Below are positions 1 to 6,985 of a stretch of DNA of 64,000 nucleotides, one piece after another. A model generated the notes under the pieces. It was not told the DNA's origin, did no database searches, and worked only from the letters and a program-made list of their open reading frames with translations. This DNA comes from JAJXWB01 sp965246795 (GTDB lineage: Bacteria; Pseudomonadota; Alphaproteobacteria; Rhizobiales; Beijerinckiaceae). Both the position numbers and the translations under genes were made by a program. Within the stretch, counting starts at the first letter, position 1; the number at the start of each line of letters is the position of its first letter. The DNA lies in assembly GCA_965246795.1 (NCBI GenBank), contig CBDFFN010000007.1:372001-436000 (forward strand). The letters are read 5' to 3'.

Positions 1-308
1 GAGAATTCGGCCGTCAGCGAACTGACTAGGAAGTCGATGAACTCTTTCCGTAAGGGTTCCGGCAGGGTCGCAATGTCGGCGTCCCAGTTCTCATCGCGCA
101 CGAAATGCTTCTTGTTCGGATCGCTTTTCATCTCGGCGATGAGAGCATCCCATTCGGCGCGCACCGACGTCACGTCGACACGATCGAGCTCGTCGAAATC
201 GGTCGTATAGAACCGCGGGCTCAGCATCGTGTCCTGCGTCGCGGCGCGGGTCGACTCGTTCGGCACAGCATGCGCCGGCGCCGAGCCGCGCAAAACGGCA
301 GCGGTCAT
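1..308 (-). CDS. acsF: AcsF, aerobic Mg-protoporphyrin IX monomethyl ester cyclase (N-terminal part)
   Basis: The first ~102 residues of the di-iron oxidative cyclase that forms ring E of bacteriochlorophyll with O2; the rest lies beyond the left edge. After a short variable leader the sequence reads MLSPRFYTTDFDELD, a hallmark of AcsF, followed by the conserved stretch ending in EFIDFLVSSLTAEF. The ATG at 308 overlaps the upstream stop as ATGA, so it is the last visible gene of a translationally coupled photosynthesis operon. The di-iron ligands are not in the window. Base usage resembles the other puh genes and not the DNA right of 3.5 kb. Confidence 0.9.
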   Translation of the reverse strand, partial: MTAAVLRGSAPAHAVPNESTRAATQDTMLSPRFYTTDFDELDRVDVTSVRAEWDALIAEMKSDPNKKHFVRDENWDADIATLPEPLRKEFIDFLVSSLTAEF

Positions 309-601
309 AGGCGTGTCCTTTCCGAGAACGAAAACTCGAGCAGTTCCATGAATTCGGCGCGGCCAGTCAGGCGTGTCCAGATCCGTTCCAGAACGCCTGC
401 GCGCGTCACCGTCGCGACACGCTCGAATGTCGCGCGCTCGCCGTAAGGCACACGGATCGGCGCGCCCTGCACCTGCACCTGGTCGCCAGGGTGCACGACG
501 ACACCATCAGCGAGTTCCACATGTGCGTGGAGACTGTCGAACGTGTGCTCGACCTCAATGCGGCAGGGGACGTCGAAACGCTTTTTTTCCATCAGCATCA
601 T
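305..601 (-). CDS. Small conserved photosynthesis-cluster protein between puhC and acsF
   Basis: A 98-residue protein of unknown biochemical role. Genes of this size commonly sit between puhC and acsF in proteobacterial photosynthesis clusters. It has no signal peptide or membrane helix. The middle (VELADGVVVHPGDQVQVQG) looks like a small beta-rich fold, and the C-terminus is acidic and aromatic (FMELLEFSFSE). The ATG at 601 overlaps the puhC stop (ATGA) and its own stop overlaps the acsF start, so translation is coupled on both sides. A start at 592 (MEKKRF) is also possible. The function is inferred from position only: cyclase or reaction-centre assembly support. Confidence 0.75.
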   Translation of the reverse strand: MMLMEKKRFDVPCRIEVEHTFDSLHAHVELADGVVVHPGDQVQVQGAPIRVPYGERATFERVATVTRAGVLERIWTRLTGRAEFMELLEFSFSERTRL

Positions 602-1041
602 CCCTTGATGCGCTGACCTTCGGCCGGGATCAACCGGCCAAATGTGTTTGCGTTGAGATCGCCGAACGCGTTGAGTTCGACGCGCCGGCCGGTCACGGGG
701 TCGGTGAGCGAGAGCTGAGCGTCAACCGTCCGCTCGATGCGGAACGGTTTGTCGTCGCTGATGCCGTTGCGCAGCCGCGCCTGTGCGAAGCCGCGCATCA
801 CGGTGCGCACGAACGCGTTGCTGCGCGCCGGCAGCGTATCGACGACGCGTCCATCGCGCGCGTCGACAACGCGTACGGCGCCATCTGCGAGGTCTTCGAA
901 GCGAAGGTCCGCCGCGGCAACGACGGGCGTGCGCCGCACCTGCACTGTCTCGACACCGGCGAGCCTTGCGCCTCCGGTAATGAGAAGCGCAATAACGCCG
1001 AGGCCGGCCATCGCGAAGAGAGGCAGGCGCGCCGTACTCAT
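598..1041 (-). CDS. puhC: PuhC, photosynthetic complex assembly protein
   Basis: A 147-residue protein with one N-terminal membrane helix (about residues 5-25, LFAMAGLGVIALLITGGA) and a periplasmic beta-rich domain containing LRFEDLADGAVRVVDARDG, the pattern expected for PuhC. PuhC is needed for efficient assembly of the reaction centre-LH1 core complex in purple bacteria. The start at 1041 is chosen because it overlaps the puhB stop as ATGA; the longer upstream reading frame only shadows puhB. Length and order (puhA-puhB-puhC) match purple-bacterial clusters. Confidence 0.85.
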   Translation of the reverse strand: MSTARLPLFAMAGLGVIALLITGGARLAGVETVQVRRTPVVAAADLRFEDLADGAVRVVDARDGRVVDTLPARSNAFVRTVMRGFAQARLRNGISDDKPFRIERTVDAQLSLTDPVTGRRVELNAFGDLNANTFGRLIPAEGQRIKG

Positions 1042-1709
1042 GTCGCGGCTCCGATCGCTTGCGGCACCGCGGTGACGACATGCGTGCCGCCCGTCACCTC
1101 GGTGCGCATGCCGGCACCGCCATCCACGCGCGCCGCATTGGCAAGGGCGTCGCTGAGAATGTTTGCGAGCCGTGCGCCATCCGGCACGGCACGCAGCATC
1201 GGCTCCGGCGCGCGCACGCGCCACGGACGGCAATGCGGCCACAAGACGAACCATGCGAGCCGTGTGCCGTCGCCGAGGGCGAGGCCAACGTCGCCCGCGC
1301 CCGACGCATCGAGCCGCGCAAAGGCGCCCGCGACGCGCGTGTAGGGAATGTTGAGCGTTACCGGCAGCGCGATGCCGATGCGCATCACGACGCGCTTGTC
1401 GGTGACGGTGTAGATTGTTGTCGCGGCGCTCGCCCAAGCGAGGCCCGCGAGCAGCGCGCAGGCCGCAAGGCAAAGCGGCAGCAACGCCGCATTGTGAAGC
1501 ACCGCGCTAGACAAACTTCCGCCGCTCGCGACCTCGACCGTGGTACGGACCACGCCGACGATTGCGAACCACACCAGCGCCTCGCGCATGTGCAAGGCGC
1601 GCCACGCGAGCGGCTGCCAGCGCGGCGCACCACGCCACAGGATGCGTTCACCTGTCGGAAGCGGACCAGGAAGACCGCGGATACGCTCGCGTTCGCACTC
1701 GTCGCTCAC
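1038..1709 (-). CDS. puhB: PuhB, reaction-centre assembly protein
   Basis: A 223-residue membrane protein with hydrophobic stretches around residues 43-57 and 70-92, followed by a PH-like segment (TIYTVTDKRVVMRIGIAL) typical of PuhB and related bacterial PH-domain proteins. PuhB assists reaction-centre H subunit and core-complex assembly. It starts with GTG at 1709, overlapping the puhA stop (GTGA). The N-terminal GERILWRGAPRW motif (a short beta strand before the first helix) is also characteristic. The gene is intact. Confidence 0.88.
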   Translation of the reverse strand: MSDECERERIRGLPGPLPTGERILWRGAPRWQPLAWRALHMREALVWFAIVGVVRTTVEVASGGSLSSAVLHNAALLPLCLAACALLAGLAWASAATTIYTVTDKRVVMRIGIALPVTLNIPYTRVAGAFARLDASGAGDVGLALGDGTRLAWFVLWPHCRPWRVRAPEPMLRAVPDGARLANILSDALANAARVDGGAGMRTEVTGGTHVVTAVPQAIGAAT

Positions 1710-2686
1710 AGCAGCGGCTCCGCACGGTTCTTGGTGGCGTAAAGCATGCCAGCGCCGAAGAAGGCGGCGACCTTGTCCTCCTCAAGCAGCGTGATCTGGT
1801 CGGCCGAGGCCGGCCGCGGCACCATGCCAAGCTGGCTGCCGAGAACCGCCTTGATGGTCACGGTGCGTCTGCGGCGATGAATGTTCGCGAAGGTCACGGG
1901 CACGAGGACCGTCCCCGCCCTCGTTGGTGTCGCCGTGGCGACGGCCGTCACCACCGTGCCGCCCGTCGCGGGAGCACCGACGATCGCGCCGCCTGCCGCC
2001 TCGGTCGGCATGGCGCTCGTTACACCATTGCCCGTGAGCGACGACACATTGGCCGGACGAGGATCGGCCTTGGCTTCAAAGCCGGCGCCCATCCGCGTGG
2101 GCGTACCGGCCGTGGCTTTGCCCGCACTCGCGCCGTCCGCAAGCGTGACTTCGAGATAGCGCAACACGCATTCGGAGCGGTCGATCCAGAGGTCCGTGAC
2201 CGTGCCGGCGATGGCGCGGTCGAGGCCGATGACGGTGTAGCCGCGCGGATCGGGACCATCGGAAGCCGGCGCATAGGCCGGGGCGACGCGCAGCGGTACG
2301 ATCTTCGTGTGGTTCTCGAAGGTCATGTCGGGCGTGTCGGAACGTTCCGCCCATGCGCCGGGGCCGACGCCAGAGGTCAGCGGCATCGCATCGGTCGGCT
2401 GTAGCGGTGCGCCGGGCCAGCGCGCAATTGGTTGCGCCGCGATCGGGCGCGTATCGGCGAGGCCGGTGGGCACAGTGCGCAGCGATCCGCCATGCGGCAG
2501 CGCGAATGTCTTCGGCGCGGGGAAGAAAATCAGGCTTGGCTTGTGCAGCTTGCCGACCATCGTGTCGGATTCAAGTGGGTAGCCTTCGCGGCGATCCTCA
2601 CGACGCAAATAGATCACGAGGCATGCGAAGAATATCCAGAAGAGATAGATCATTACCTGCGCGAGATCGATGTTTTCGGAGATCAT
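1706..2686 (-). CDS. puhA: PuhA, photosynthetic reaction centre H subunit, with a long insertion
   Basis: Reaction-centre H subunit: a single N-terminal helix (about residues 11-27, VMIYLFWIFFACLVIYL) and a cytoplasmic domain. Family landmarks seen are YLRREDRREGYPLE, KTFALPHGG, DLWIDRSE, LGSQ and the C-terminal QITLLEEDK ... LYAT ... EPLL. At 326 residues it is clearly longer than the usual ~255-260. The excess is an Ala/Gly/Thr-rich, low-complexity block at about residues 186-257, between the DLWIDRSE...YLEVTLADG strand and the next strand (VLVPVTFANI). The start at 2686 has a good GGAAAGGA ribosome site. The lhaA stop lies 37 bases upstream. Confidence 0.93.
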   Translation of the reverse strand: MISENIDLAQVMIYLFWIFFACLVIYLRREDRREGYPLESDTMVGKLHKPSLIFFPAPKTFALPHGGSLRTVPTGLADTRPIAAQPIARWPGAPLQPTDAMPLTSGVGPGAWAERSDTPDMTFENHTKIVPLRVAPAYAPASDGPDPRGYTVIGLDRAIAGTVTDLWIDRSECVLRYLEVTLADGASAGKATAGTPTRMGAGFEAKADPRPANVSSLTGNGVTSAMPTEAAGGAIVGAPATGGTVVTAVATATPTRAGTVLVPVTFANIHRRRRTVTIKAVLGSQLGMVPRPASADQITLLEEDKVAAFFGAGMLYATKNRAEPLL

Positions 2687-2723
2687 CGGTTGTCCTTTCC
2701 GACCATCCAGTGAAGCGGGGAAA

Positions 2724-3490
2724 TCATGGGTTGGGAAGCTCCGCGAGACCGAAGCTTTTCGGCTCGGCGTGAACCGGCGCATCGCGCCGCACAAGCGGCC
2801 CGAGTGCAATCAATGTCGCAAAGAGTGCAGCGATCTCGACGTGGTAGACGACCGAGTAAGGCACTGCCGGATCGGTGAAGACGGGGCCGAGCACGCCGCG
2901 CGCGCCGAGTGCCGCAACGATGTCGCGCAGCGCACCGCCGAGTACGATTCCGAGACCCGCCGTACCGGCCTGCACGGCGCCCCATGCACCGAGTGCAAGA
3001 CCGTTCATGCGGCCGGCTTCAAGGTCCATCGCCGCGATGAGTGTCGAGACGGCGAACAGTCCTGCGCCGAAACCGATACCGAGCGTACCGATGCGGAACA
3101 ACGTTGCCGAGTGAATCGCGCCGGCAAAGATGACGGCGGCAAAGGCGAAAAGTCCGCCCACGACACCGCAAGCAGCGAGGCGATGCGGATCGAAGCCGCC
3201 GAGCAGCACGCGCGACGCGAGTGCAAAGGCGGCGAGCGCGCCGCCCGCGAGCAGCGCGGTCAGCATCGTCGTCTCGCCGACGGTGAGATGCAGGATCTCC
3301 CCGCCGTAAGGCTCGAGCACGATGTCCTGCATGTTAAAGGCAAATGTGCCGATGCCGACCGTGACGAGGAAGCGCATCGCTTTCGGATTTTCGACGAAGG
3401 CGCGCCAGGCGACTGCGAAACTGGTAGCCGGCGCGGGCGCACGACGTGCCGAACCGCGCGCCTCCTGCTTCCAGAGCGCAACGACATTGA
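2724..3490 (-). CDS. lhaA: LhaA/PucC-family bacteriochlorophyll transporter-like protein (5' end missing)
   Basis: About 255 C-terminal residues of a PucC/LhaA-type major-facilitator protein involved in light-harvesting complex assembly. Signature FAFNMQDIVLEPYGGEIL is present, with several hydrophobic helices after it and a short basic/acidic tail. Reading upstream, NVVALWKQEAR near 3480 is still family-like; beyond about 3485-3515 the frame stays open but loses similarity, because the DNA changes to a different source. A normal LhaA is about 450-480 residues, so the N-terminal half is absent. It is the first gene of the visible lhaA-puhABC-acsF unit. Confidence 0.87.
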
Positions 3491-3515
3491 TAGCGACGGT
3501 GACGACACGCCGACC
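3485..3515. other. Junction between photosynthesis-cluster DNA and myxobacterial DNA
   Basis: To the left, minus-strand lhaA is cut in mid-gene. To the right, a plus-strand gene is present only as its 3' end. No inverted repeat, direct repeat, tRNA or transposase is visible at the join. Oligonucleotide texture changes here: TCGA-rich words and CTCGAG-like codon pairs become frequent to the right. The break could be an assembly chimera or a recombination scar; the sequence alone does not decide. The exact base is uncertain because both frames stay open across it. Confidence 0.7.
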
Positions 3516-3659
3516 ACCGCGAACGAGGTCGGGGCTACCCCGACCGAGGCGCTTCGCGCCGTCGCACGCACCTGGCGCGAGGGCGGCTTCGACCAGGGTA
3601 TGGCGCGCTTCGACTGGGACGCGATCGAGTCGCTGCTCACCGAGGTCAGGGCGCTGTGA
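3491..3659 (+). CDS. C-terminal fragment of an unknown protein
   Basis: About 55 residues ending with stop TGA at 3657-3659. The readable part is acidic and flexible at first (GDDTPTTANEV), then apparently helical (TPTEALRAVARTWREGG ... WDAIESLLTEV). Its start is lost at the junction near 3.5 kb. The stop overlaps the GTG start of the next gene, so the two were probably one operon. No family was recognised. Confidence 0.5.
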
Positions 3660-3979
3660 GCGACCCCCCCGCCAAGACTGGTGCTCCGGCAGACGATGCC
3701 GACGCGAAAACCCGAGAGGGTGTCACTGACGAGCCGGCGAAGATGGTCGTGCTCTGGCCCATCGCCGAGCGCATCAGCAAGGCCAAAGACGAGGTCAGCG
3801 TCGCCGAGAAAGAGCTCGATGTGGCCCTTCGCGCCGTCGAGAAGCTTCCCCGCGCGCAGAAGACCCGCGTGAGCCCGCTCGTGCAGGAAGCGTTCGTGAA
3901 GCTCAAGGCCATGCGCATCGACCTCGCCGCCCTCGAAGAGAAGCTGAAAGAGCTTCCTCTCGAGGCCGACGACGACTGA
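3656..3979 (+). CDS. Hypothetical acidic coiled-coil protein
   Basis: A 107-residue soluble protein, unknown function. The N-terminus is Pro/Ala/Asp-rich and probably disordered; residues 35-100 form a predicted long helix (ERISKAKDEVSVAEKELDVA ... RIDLAALEEKLKELP), compatible with a coiled coil. It starts with GTG overlapping the previous stop (GTGAG), showing coupling to the truncated upstream gene. It converges on an aldo/keto reductase, with only three bases between the stops. Confidence 0.65.
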   Translation: MSDPPAKTGAPADDADAKTREGVTDEPAKMVVLWPIAERISKAKDEVSVAEKELDVALRAVEKLPRAQKTRVSPLVQEAFVKLKAMRIDLAALEEKLKELPLEADDD

Positions 3980-3982
3980 GAC

Positions 3983-5017
3983 TTACTTCCTCTCGTCGGG
4001 GTTGCGCGGGTCGCGGTGCTGCCACTCGACCATCCACCCGGGGTATTCCGGCGGAAGGGCGCTGGCTGCATCGAGCTTCGCCACCTGATCGGCCGTGAGC
4101 GTGAGCTCCGCTGCCGCGAGGTTGTCGGCGAGCTGGTCCTTGTTCTTCGCGCCGATGATGACGCTCGTCACGAAGGGCCGGGTGAGCTGCCATGCGAGCG
4201 CGACGCGCGCTACCGAGACATCGAGCTCCTTGGCCACCTCGCGCATCGCACCGAGCACCTTCGGAAGCCGGTCGTGATCGACGGGCGGAAAATCGAACTT
4301 GGCGCGTCGTGAGTCGTCGGGGCCCTTCTTGTCGGGGTCGAACTTGCCCGAGAGTAGTCCGCCGGCGAGAGGGCTCCAGGGAAGGACGGCGAGCCCCTGA
4401 TCGACGGCGAACGGAGTGATCTCACGTTCGATGTCACGTCCGGCGATCGAGTAGTACATCTGCGCGCTCTGGAAGCGAGCGAGCCCGTTGGCGTCGGCAA
4501 AGGCGACGGCCTTCATCGCCATCCACGCGGGCAGGTTGCAGAAGCCCACGTAGCGCGCCTTGCCCGAACGAACGACCTCGTCGAGCGCACGCACCGTCTC
4601 CTCGATGGGCGTGTCCTTGTCGACGCCGTGGATCTGATAGAGGTCGACGTGGTCGAGCTCGAGTCGTTTCAGGCTCGCATCGATGCCCGCGAGGATGTGT
4701 GCCCGCGAGAGGCCCACCTCGTTGGGTGATGGTCCCATGCGACCCCGCACCTTGGTGGCGACGACGACCTGCTCGCGTGGCCTCTTCAATGCGGCGAGTG
4801 CCCCGCCGACCAGCTTCTCCGATTCACCTTCCGAGTACACGTCGGCGGTGTCGATGAAGTTGATGCCTCCATCGAGGGCCGCGCCGATCATCGACTCGAC
4901 CTCTTTCTCGCCGAGCTTGCCCACCACCTCCCAGAAGCCTTTACCCCCGAACGTCATCGCCCCGAGGCACATCTCCGAAACGTAGAGACCCGTTTTTCCG
5001 AGCAATCGATAGCGCAT
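3983..5017 (-). CDS. Aldo/keto reductase
   Basis: A 344-residue NADPH-dependent oxidoreductase with the aldo/keto reductase TIM-barrel pattern. MRYRLLGKTGLYVSEMCLGAMTFGG opens the barrel; DTADVYSEGESE carries the catalytic Asp and Tyr; VATKVRG gives the catalytic Lys; DLYQIHGVD gives the His; IIGAKNKDQLADN near the C-terminus is the cofactor-binding loop. The ATG at 5017 was chosen over longer frames because of the strong AGAGGAGA site just upstream and the canonical N-terminus. The natural substrate is unknown; it is most like the YajO/Tas-like general aldehyde/ketone reductases. Confidence 0.88.
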   Translation of the reverse strand: MRYRLLGKTGLYVSEMCLGAMTFGGKGFWEVVGKLGEKEVESMIGAALDGGINFIDTADVYSEGESEKLVGGALAALKRPREQVVVATKVRGRMGPSPNEVGLSRAHILAGIDASLKRLELDHVDLYQIHGVDKDTPIEETVRALDEVVRSGKARYVGFCNLPAWMAMKAVAFADANGLARFQSAQMYYSIAGRDIEREITPFAVDQGLAVLPWSPLAGGLLSGKFDPDKKGPDDSRRAKFDFPPVDHDRLPKVLGAMREVAKELDVSVARVALAWQLTRPFVTSVIIGAKNKDQLADNLAAAELTLTADQVAKLDAASALPPEYPGWMVEWQHRDPRNPDERK

Positions 5018-5161
5018 GGCTGTCTCCTCTTTCTCGGCGCGCTGATCGCCTTCGACACGTTGCGCGCCTTTGGAACGCCACCCTAAGGCCTCGAGCGCGC
5101 TCCAAGTCAAGCCGCTCCCGCGCCCACCACTCCCTCTCTTCTATCGGGAAGCTCGAATGGC

Positions 5162-5446
5162 TCAGGCTTCGAGCTCGTGCTCGAGGGCGTAGAGATGGCG
5201 GCCTTCGACGATGTCGATCTTCATCGAGCCGGAGAGCCCGATGAGGGCGCCGGTGGTCGAGTCGGGGACGACACCCGCACCAGTGCCGAGACGAACAGCA
5301 GGAACAAGAGCCCATGCAGGCTTCCGGCAACGCGCACTGCGCCTGGCATGCCCCAGAAGTGCTTCAGCGGCATTGCCACGCCGAGGAGCAGCAGGAACGA
5401 GAGCCCTTCCACAAGCGCGACGACGCGCAGCTGCTCAGCGCCGTCA
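5162..5446 (-). pseudogene. Fused remnants of a DUF3817-like and a DUF3224-like gene
   Basis: The upstream part reads LRVVALVEGLSFLLLLG, MPLKHFWG, GSLHGLLFLLFVSALVRV, a good match to the start of the small DUF3817 membrane family. No start codon is in frame; a GTG at about 5446 would serve only if one base were added near 5425. After VSALVRV the frame loses DUF3817 sense, and in another frame the DNA reads VVPDSTTGALIGLSGSMKID ... EGRHLYALEHELEA, like the C-terminus of a DUF3224 protein, ending at TGA 5162. This looks like two genes joined by a deletion plus a frameshift. Sequencing error could explain the frameshift but not the fusion. Confidence 0.5.
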
Positions 5447-5779
5447 CGTGCGCGCCCAGGCCCAGGTCAGTCGGAAAACCATCAGCACGAGCACGACGAG
5501 GAGCGTCAGCACGCTGGCGACCGCGATGAAGGGCGACACCTTTTCACGCGCCGCACCGACGACGCGCGCGATCTGCGAGCAAAAAGAGAGCAGGAGAGCG
5601 CCGGCGATCCACAGCTCGGTGCGCGCCACACCGAGCTGTGCGGCGAGGAGATAGCCAGCGATCCAGGTCACCACGAGCCCCGTCGAAGCAATGGTGTGAA
5701 CCGCACGCGCGCGTTCTGCCCGGGAGCGCGCGAGCAGGCTGGCCACGAGCCCATCGGCGTAGGTCACTACGCCGACCAA
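5444..5779 (-). CDS. Small hypothetical membrane protein, N-terminus uncertain
   Basis: About 111 residues with three to four hydrophobic segments (TIASTGLVVTWIAGYLLAAQ, ELWIAGALLLSFCSQIA, PFIAVASVLTLLVVLVLMVF). The family is not firmly recognised; it resembles small integral-membrane proteins of the DUF2269 type. No ATG is in frame. A TTG at 5779 or a GTG slightly inside is the only option, and hydrophobic sense (LLVIKLVGVV) continues a little upstream, so the true N-terminus may have been lost. It adjoins the fused DUF3817/DUF3224 remnant and may belong to the same decayed patch. Confidence 0.45.
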   Translation of the reverse strand: MVGVVTYADGLVASLLARSRAERARAVHTIASTGLVVTWIAGYLLAAQLGVARTELWIAGALLLSFCSQIARVVGAAREKVSPFIAVASVLTLLVVLVLMVFRLTWAWART

Positions 5780-5872
5780 CTTGATGACGAGAAGCCGGGC
5801 TCGACCGCTGTCTGCACCTCGTCCGACGCGACCGCCGCACCTTTCGCGTCAACCCGGGCGCACGTCGAGTGG

Positions 5873-6847
5873 TCAACGCTCGCTGTCGAGCGCCTTCATC
5901 TGTTCGGCGCCATAGCGATCACCCGAGACCATTCCCTTGGGGAATTTCTCCTCGAGCGACGCGAGGTCGGCTGGGGAGAGCTTCTTGTCGAGCGCGCCGA
6001 GGGCATCGACGAGCTGGGCCTCGGTCTTGGCACCGGGGATGGGCACGAAGCGGGGCTGCTTCGCGAGGACCCAGGCGAGCGCGAGCTGCGCCGGGGACAT
6101 GCCGCGCTCCTTGGCGAAGGCCGAGAACGCACTCACCATGTCGGCATTGGTCGACGCGTGGTCGCCGTTGAACCGCGGGAGGTGCGAGCGGTAGTCGTCT
6201 TTCCCGCCGGGCTTGCCGCCGGTGAGAAGGCCGCGCGAATAGACGCCATAGAGCGTCGCGCTGATGCCGAGCTCGTCGAGCACCGGGAAGATCCTCGCCT
6301 CCGGGTTGCGGTCGGCGATCGAGTACTCGATCTGCAGATCGGCCACGGGCGAGACGGCGTGAGCGCGGCGGATGGTGTCTGCGCCGACCTCGGAGAGGCC
6401 GACGTGCTTCACGTAGCCCGCCTGGATCAGATCTGCGATGGCGCCGATGGTGTCTTCGACGGGGACCGATGGATCGAGGCGCGCCGGACGGTAAACGTCG
6501 ATGACCTCGACCCCCAGGCGCTGGAGGCTGTAGGCGGCGAAGCTCTTCACCGCGGCCGGCCGAGCGTCGAACCCGACGAAGGCGCCATCGGGAGTGCGCA
6601 TGGCGCCGAACTTCACCGATAGCGTGACCTTGTCCCGACGGCCGGCGATGGCGCGTCTCACCAGCAGCTCGTTGTGCCCCATTCCGTAGAAATCGCCGGT
6701 GTCGAGGAGGTTCACGCCCTTGTCGATGGCTGCCTGGATGGTGCGAACGCTCACCTCGTCGTCGGTCTTACCGTAGGCGCCCGACATACCCATGCAACCG
6801 AGCCCGATGGGCGAGATCTCCGGTCCGTTCTTTCCTAGCTTCGTCAT
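5873..6847 (-). CDS. Aldo/keto reductase, AKR13-like
   Basis: A 324-residue barrel oxidoreductase: MTKLGKNGPEISPIGLGCMGMSG, then DTGDFYGMGHNE (Asp/Tyr), LSVKFGAM (Lys), and FVPIPGAKTEAQL for NADP(H). At the position of the usual catalytic His the motif is DVYRPARLDP; this His-less form is, as far as I recall, normal for this plant/bacterial subfamily. The start at 6847 is the natural N-terminus. It is transcribed divergently from a LysR regulator 137 bases away, which probably controls it. Substrates are likely small aldehydes or ketones. Confidence 0.87.
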   Translation of the reverse strand: MTKLGKNGPEISPIGLGCMGMSGAYGKTDDEVSVRTIQAAIDKGVNLLDTGDFYGMGHNELLVRRAIAGRRDKVTLSVKFGAMRTPDGAFVGFDARPAAVKSFAAYSLQRLGVEVIDVYRPARLDPSVPVEDTIGAIADLIQAGYVKHVGLSEVGADTIRRAHAVSPVADLQIEYSIADRNPEARIFPVLDELGISATLYGVYSRGLLTGGKPGGKDDYRSHLPRFNGDHASTNADMVSAFSAFAKERGMSPAQLALAWVLAKQPRFVPIPGAKTEAQLVDALGALDKKLSPADLASLEEKFPKGMVSGDRYGAEQMKALDSER

Positions 6848-6941
6848 GGCTTCTTCTCCCTCGAGTGCGGAGCCTCGAGCACGTCTCCTCTCGAGACGCG
6901 TCGTTGGCTGAGAACGAGAAGGTGCGCCTTGGCGACCGACT

Positions 6942-6985
6942 TATCCAACGAATAGGATACATGTGATCCATCAAGGAGATTGATG
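6942..6985. promoter_or_regulatory. LysR-type operator and hairpin at the ribosome site, between akr and lysR
   Basis: In the divergent 137-base spacer, TATCC-N8-GGATA (6942-6959) is a perfect inverted repeat of the T-N11-A type bound by LysR regulators. Just downstream GGAT-N7-ATCC (6955-6969) overlaps it. Then CATCAA-GGAGA-TTGATG (6969-6985) forms a 6-bp stem whose 5-base loop is exactly the Shine-Dalgarno GGAGA of the lysR gene, ending on the G of its GTG start. The layout suggests autoregulation at the DNA level and possibly control of translation. Confidence 0.5.

Noticed and set aside
373..1344. A 323-codon open frame on the plus strand across the puh region
   Set aside because: It is antisense to puhC and puhB, has Arg/Ala-rich shadow composition and no ribosome site; the minus-strand genes are clear family members.
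1..3490. A complete functional photosystem in this genome
   Set aside because: Only the puh/acsF side is present in the window; no pufLM, bch or crt genes are visible, so phototrophy cannot be claimed.
5177..6622. A 481-codon plus-strand frame over the second aldo/keto reductase
   Set aside because: Antisense shadow; the reductase motifs are on the minus strand.
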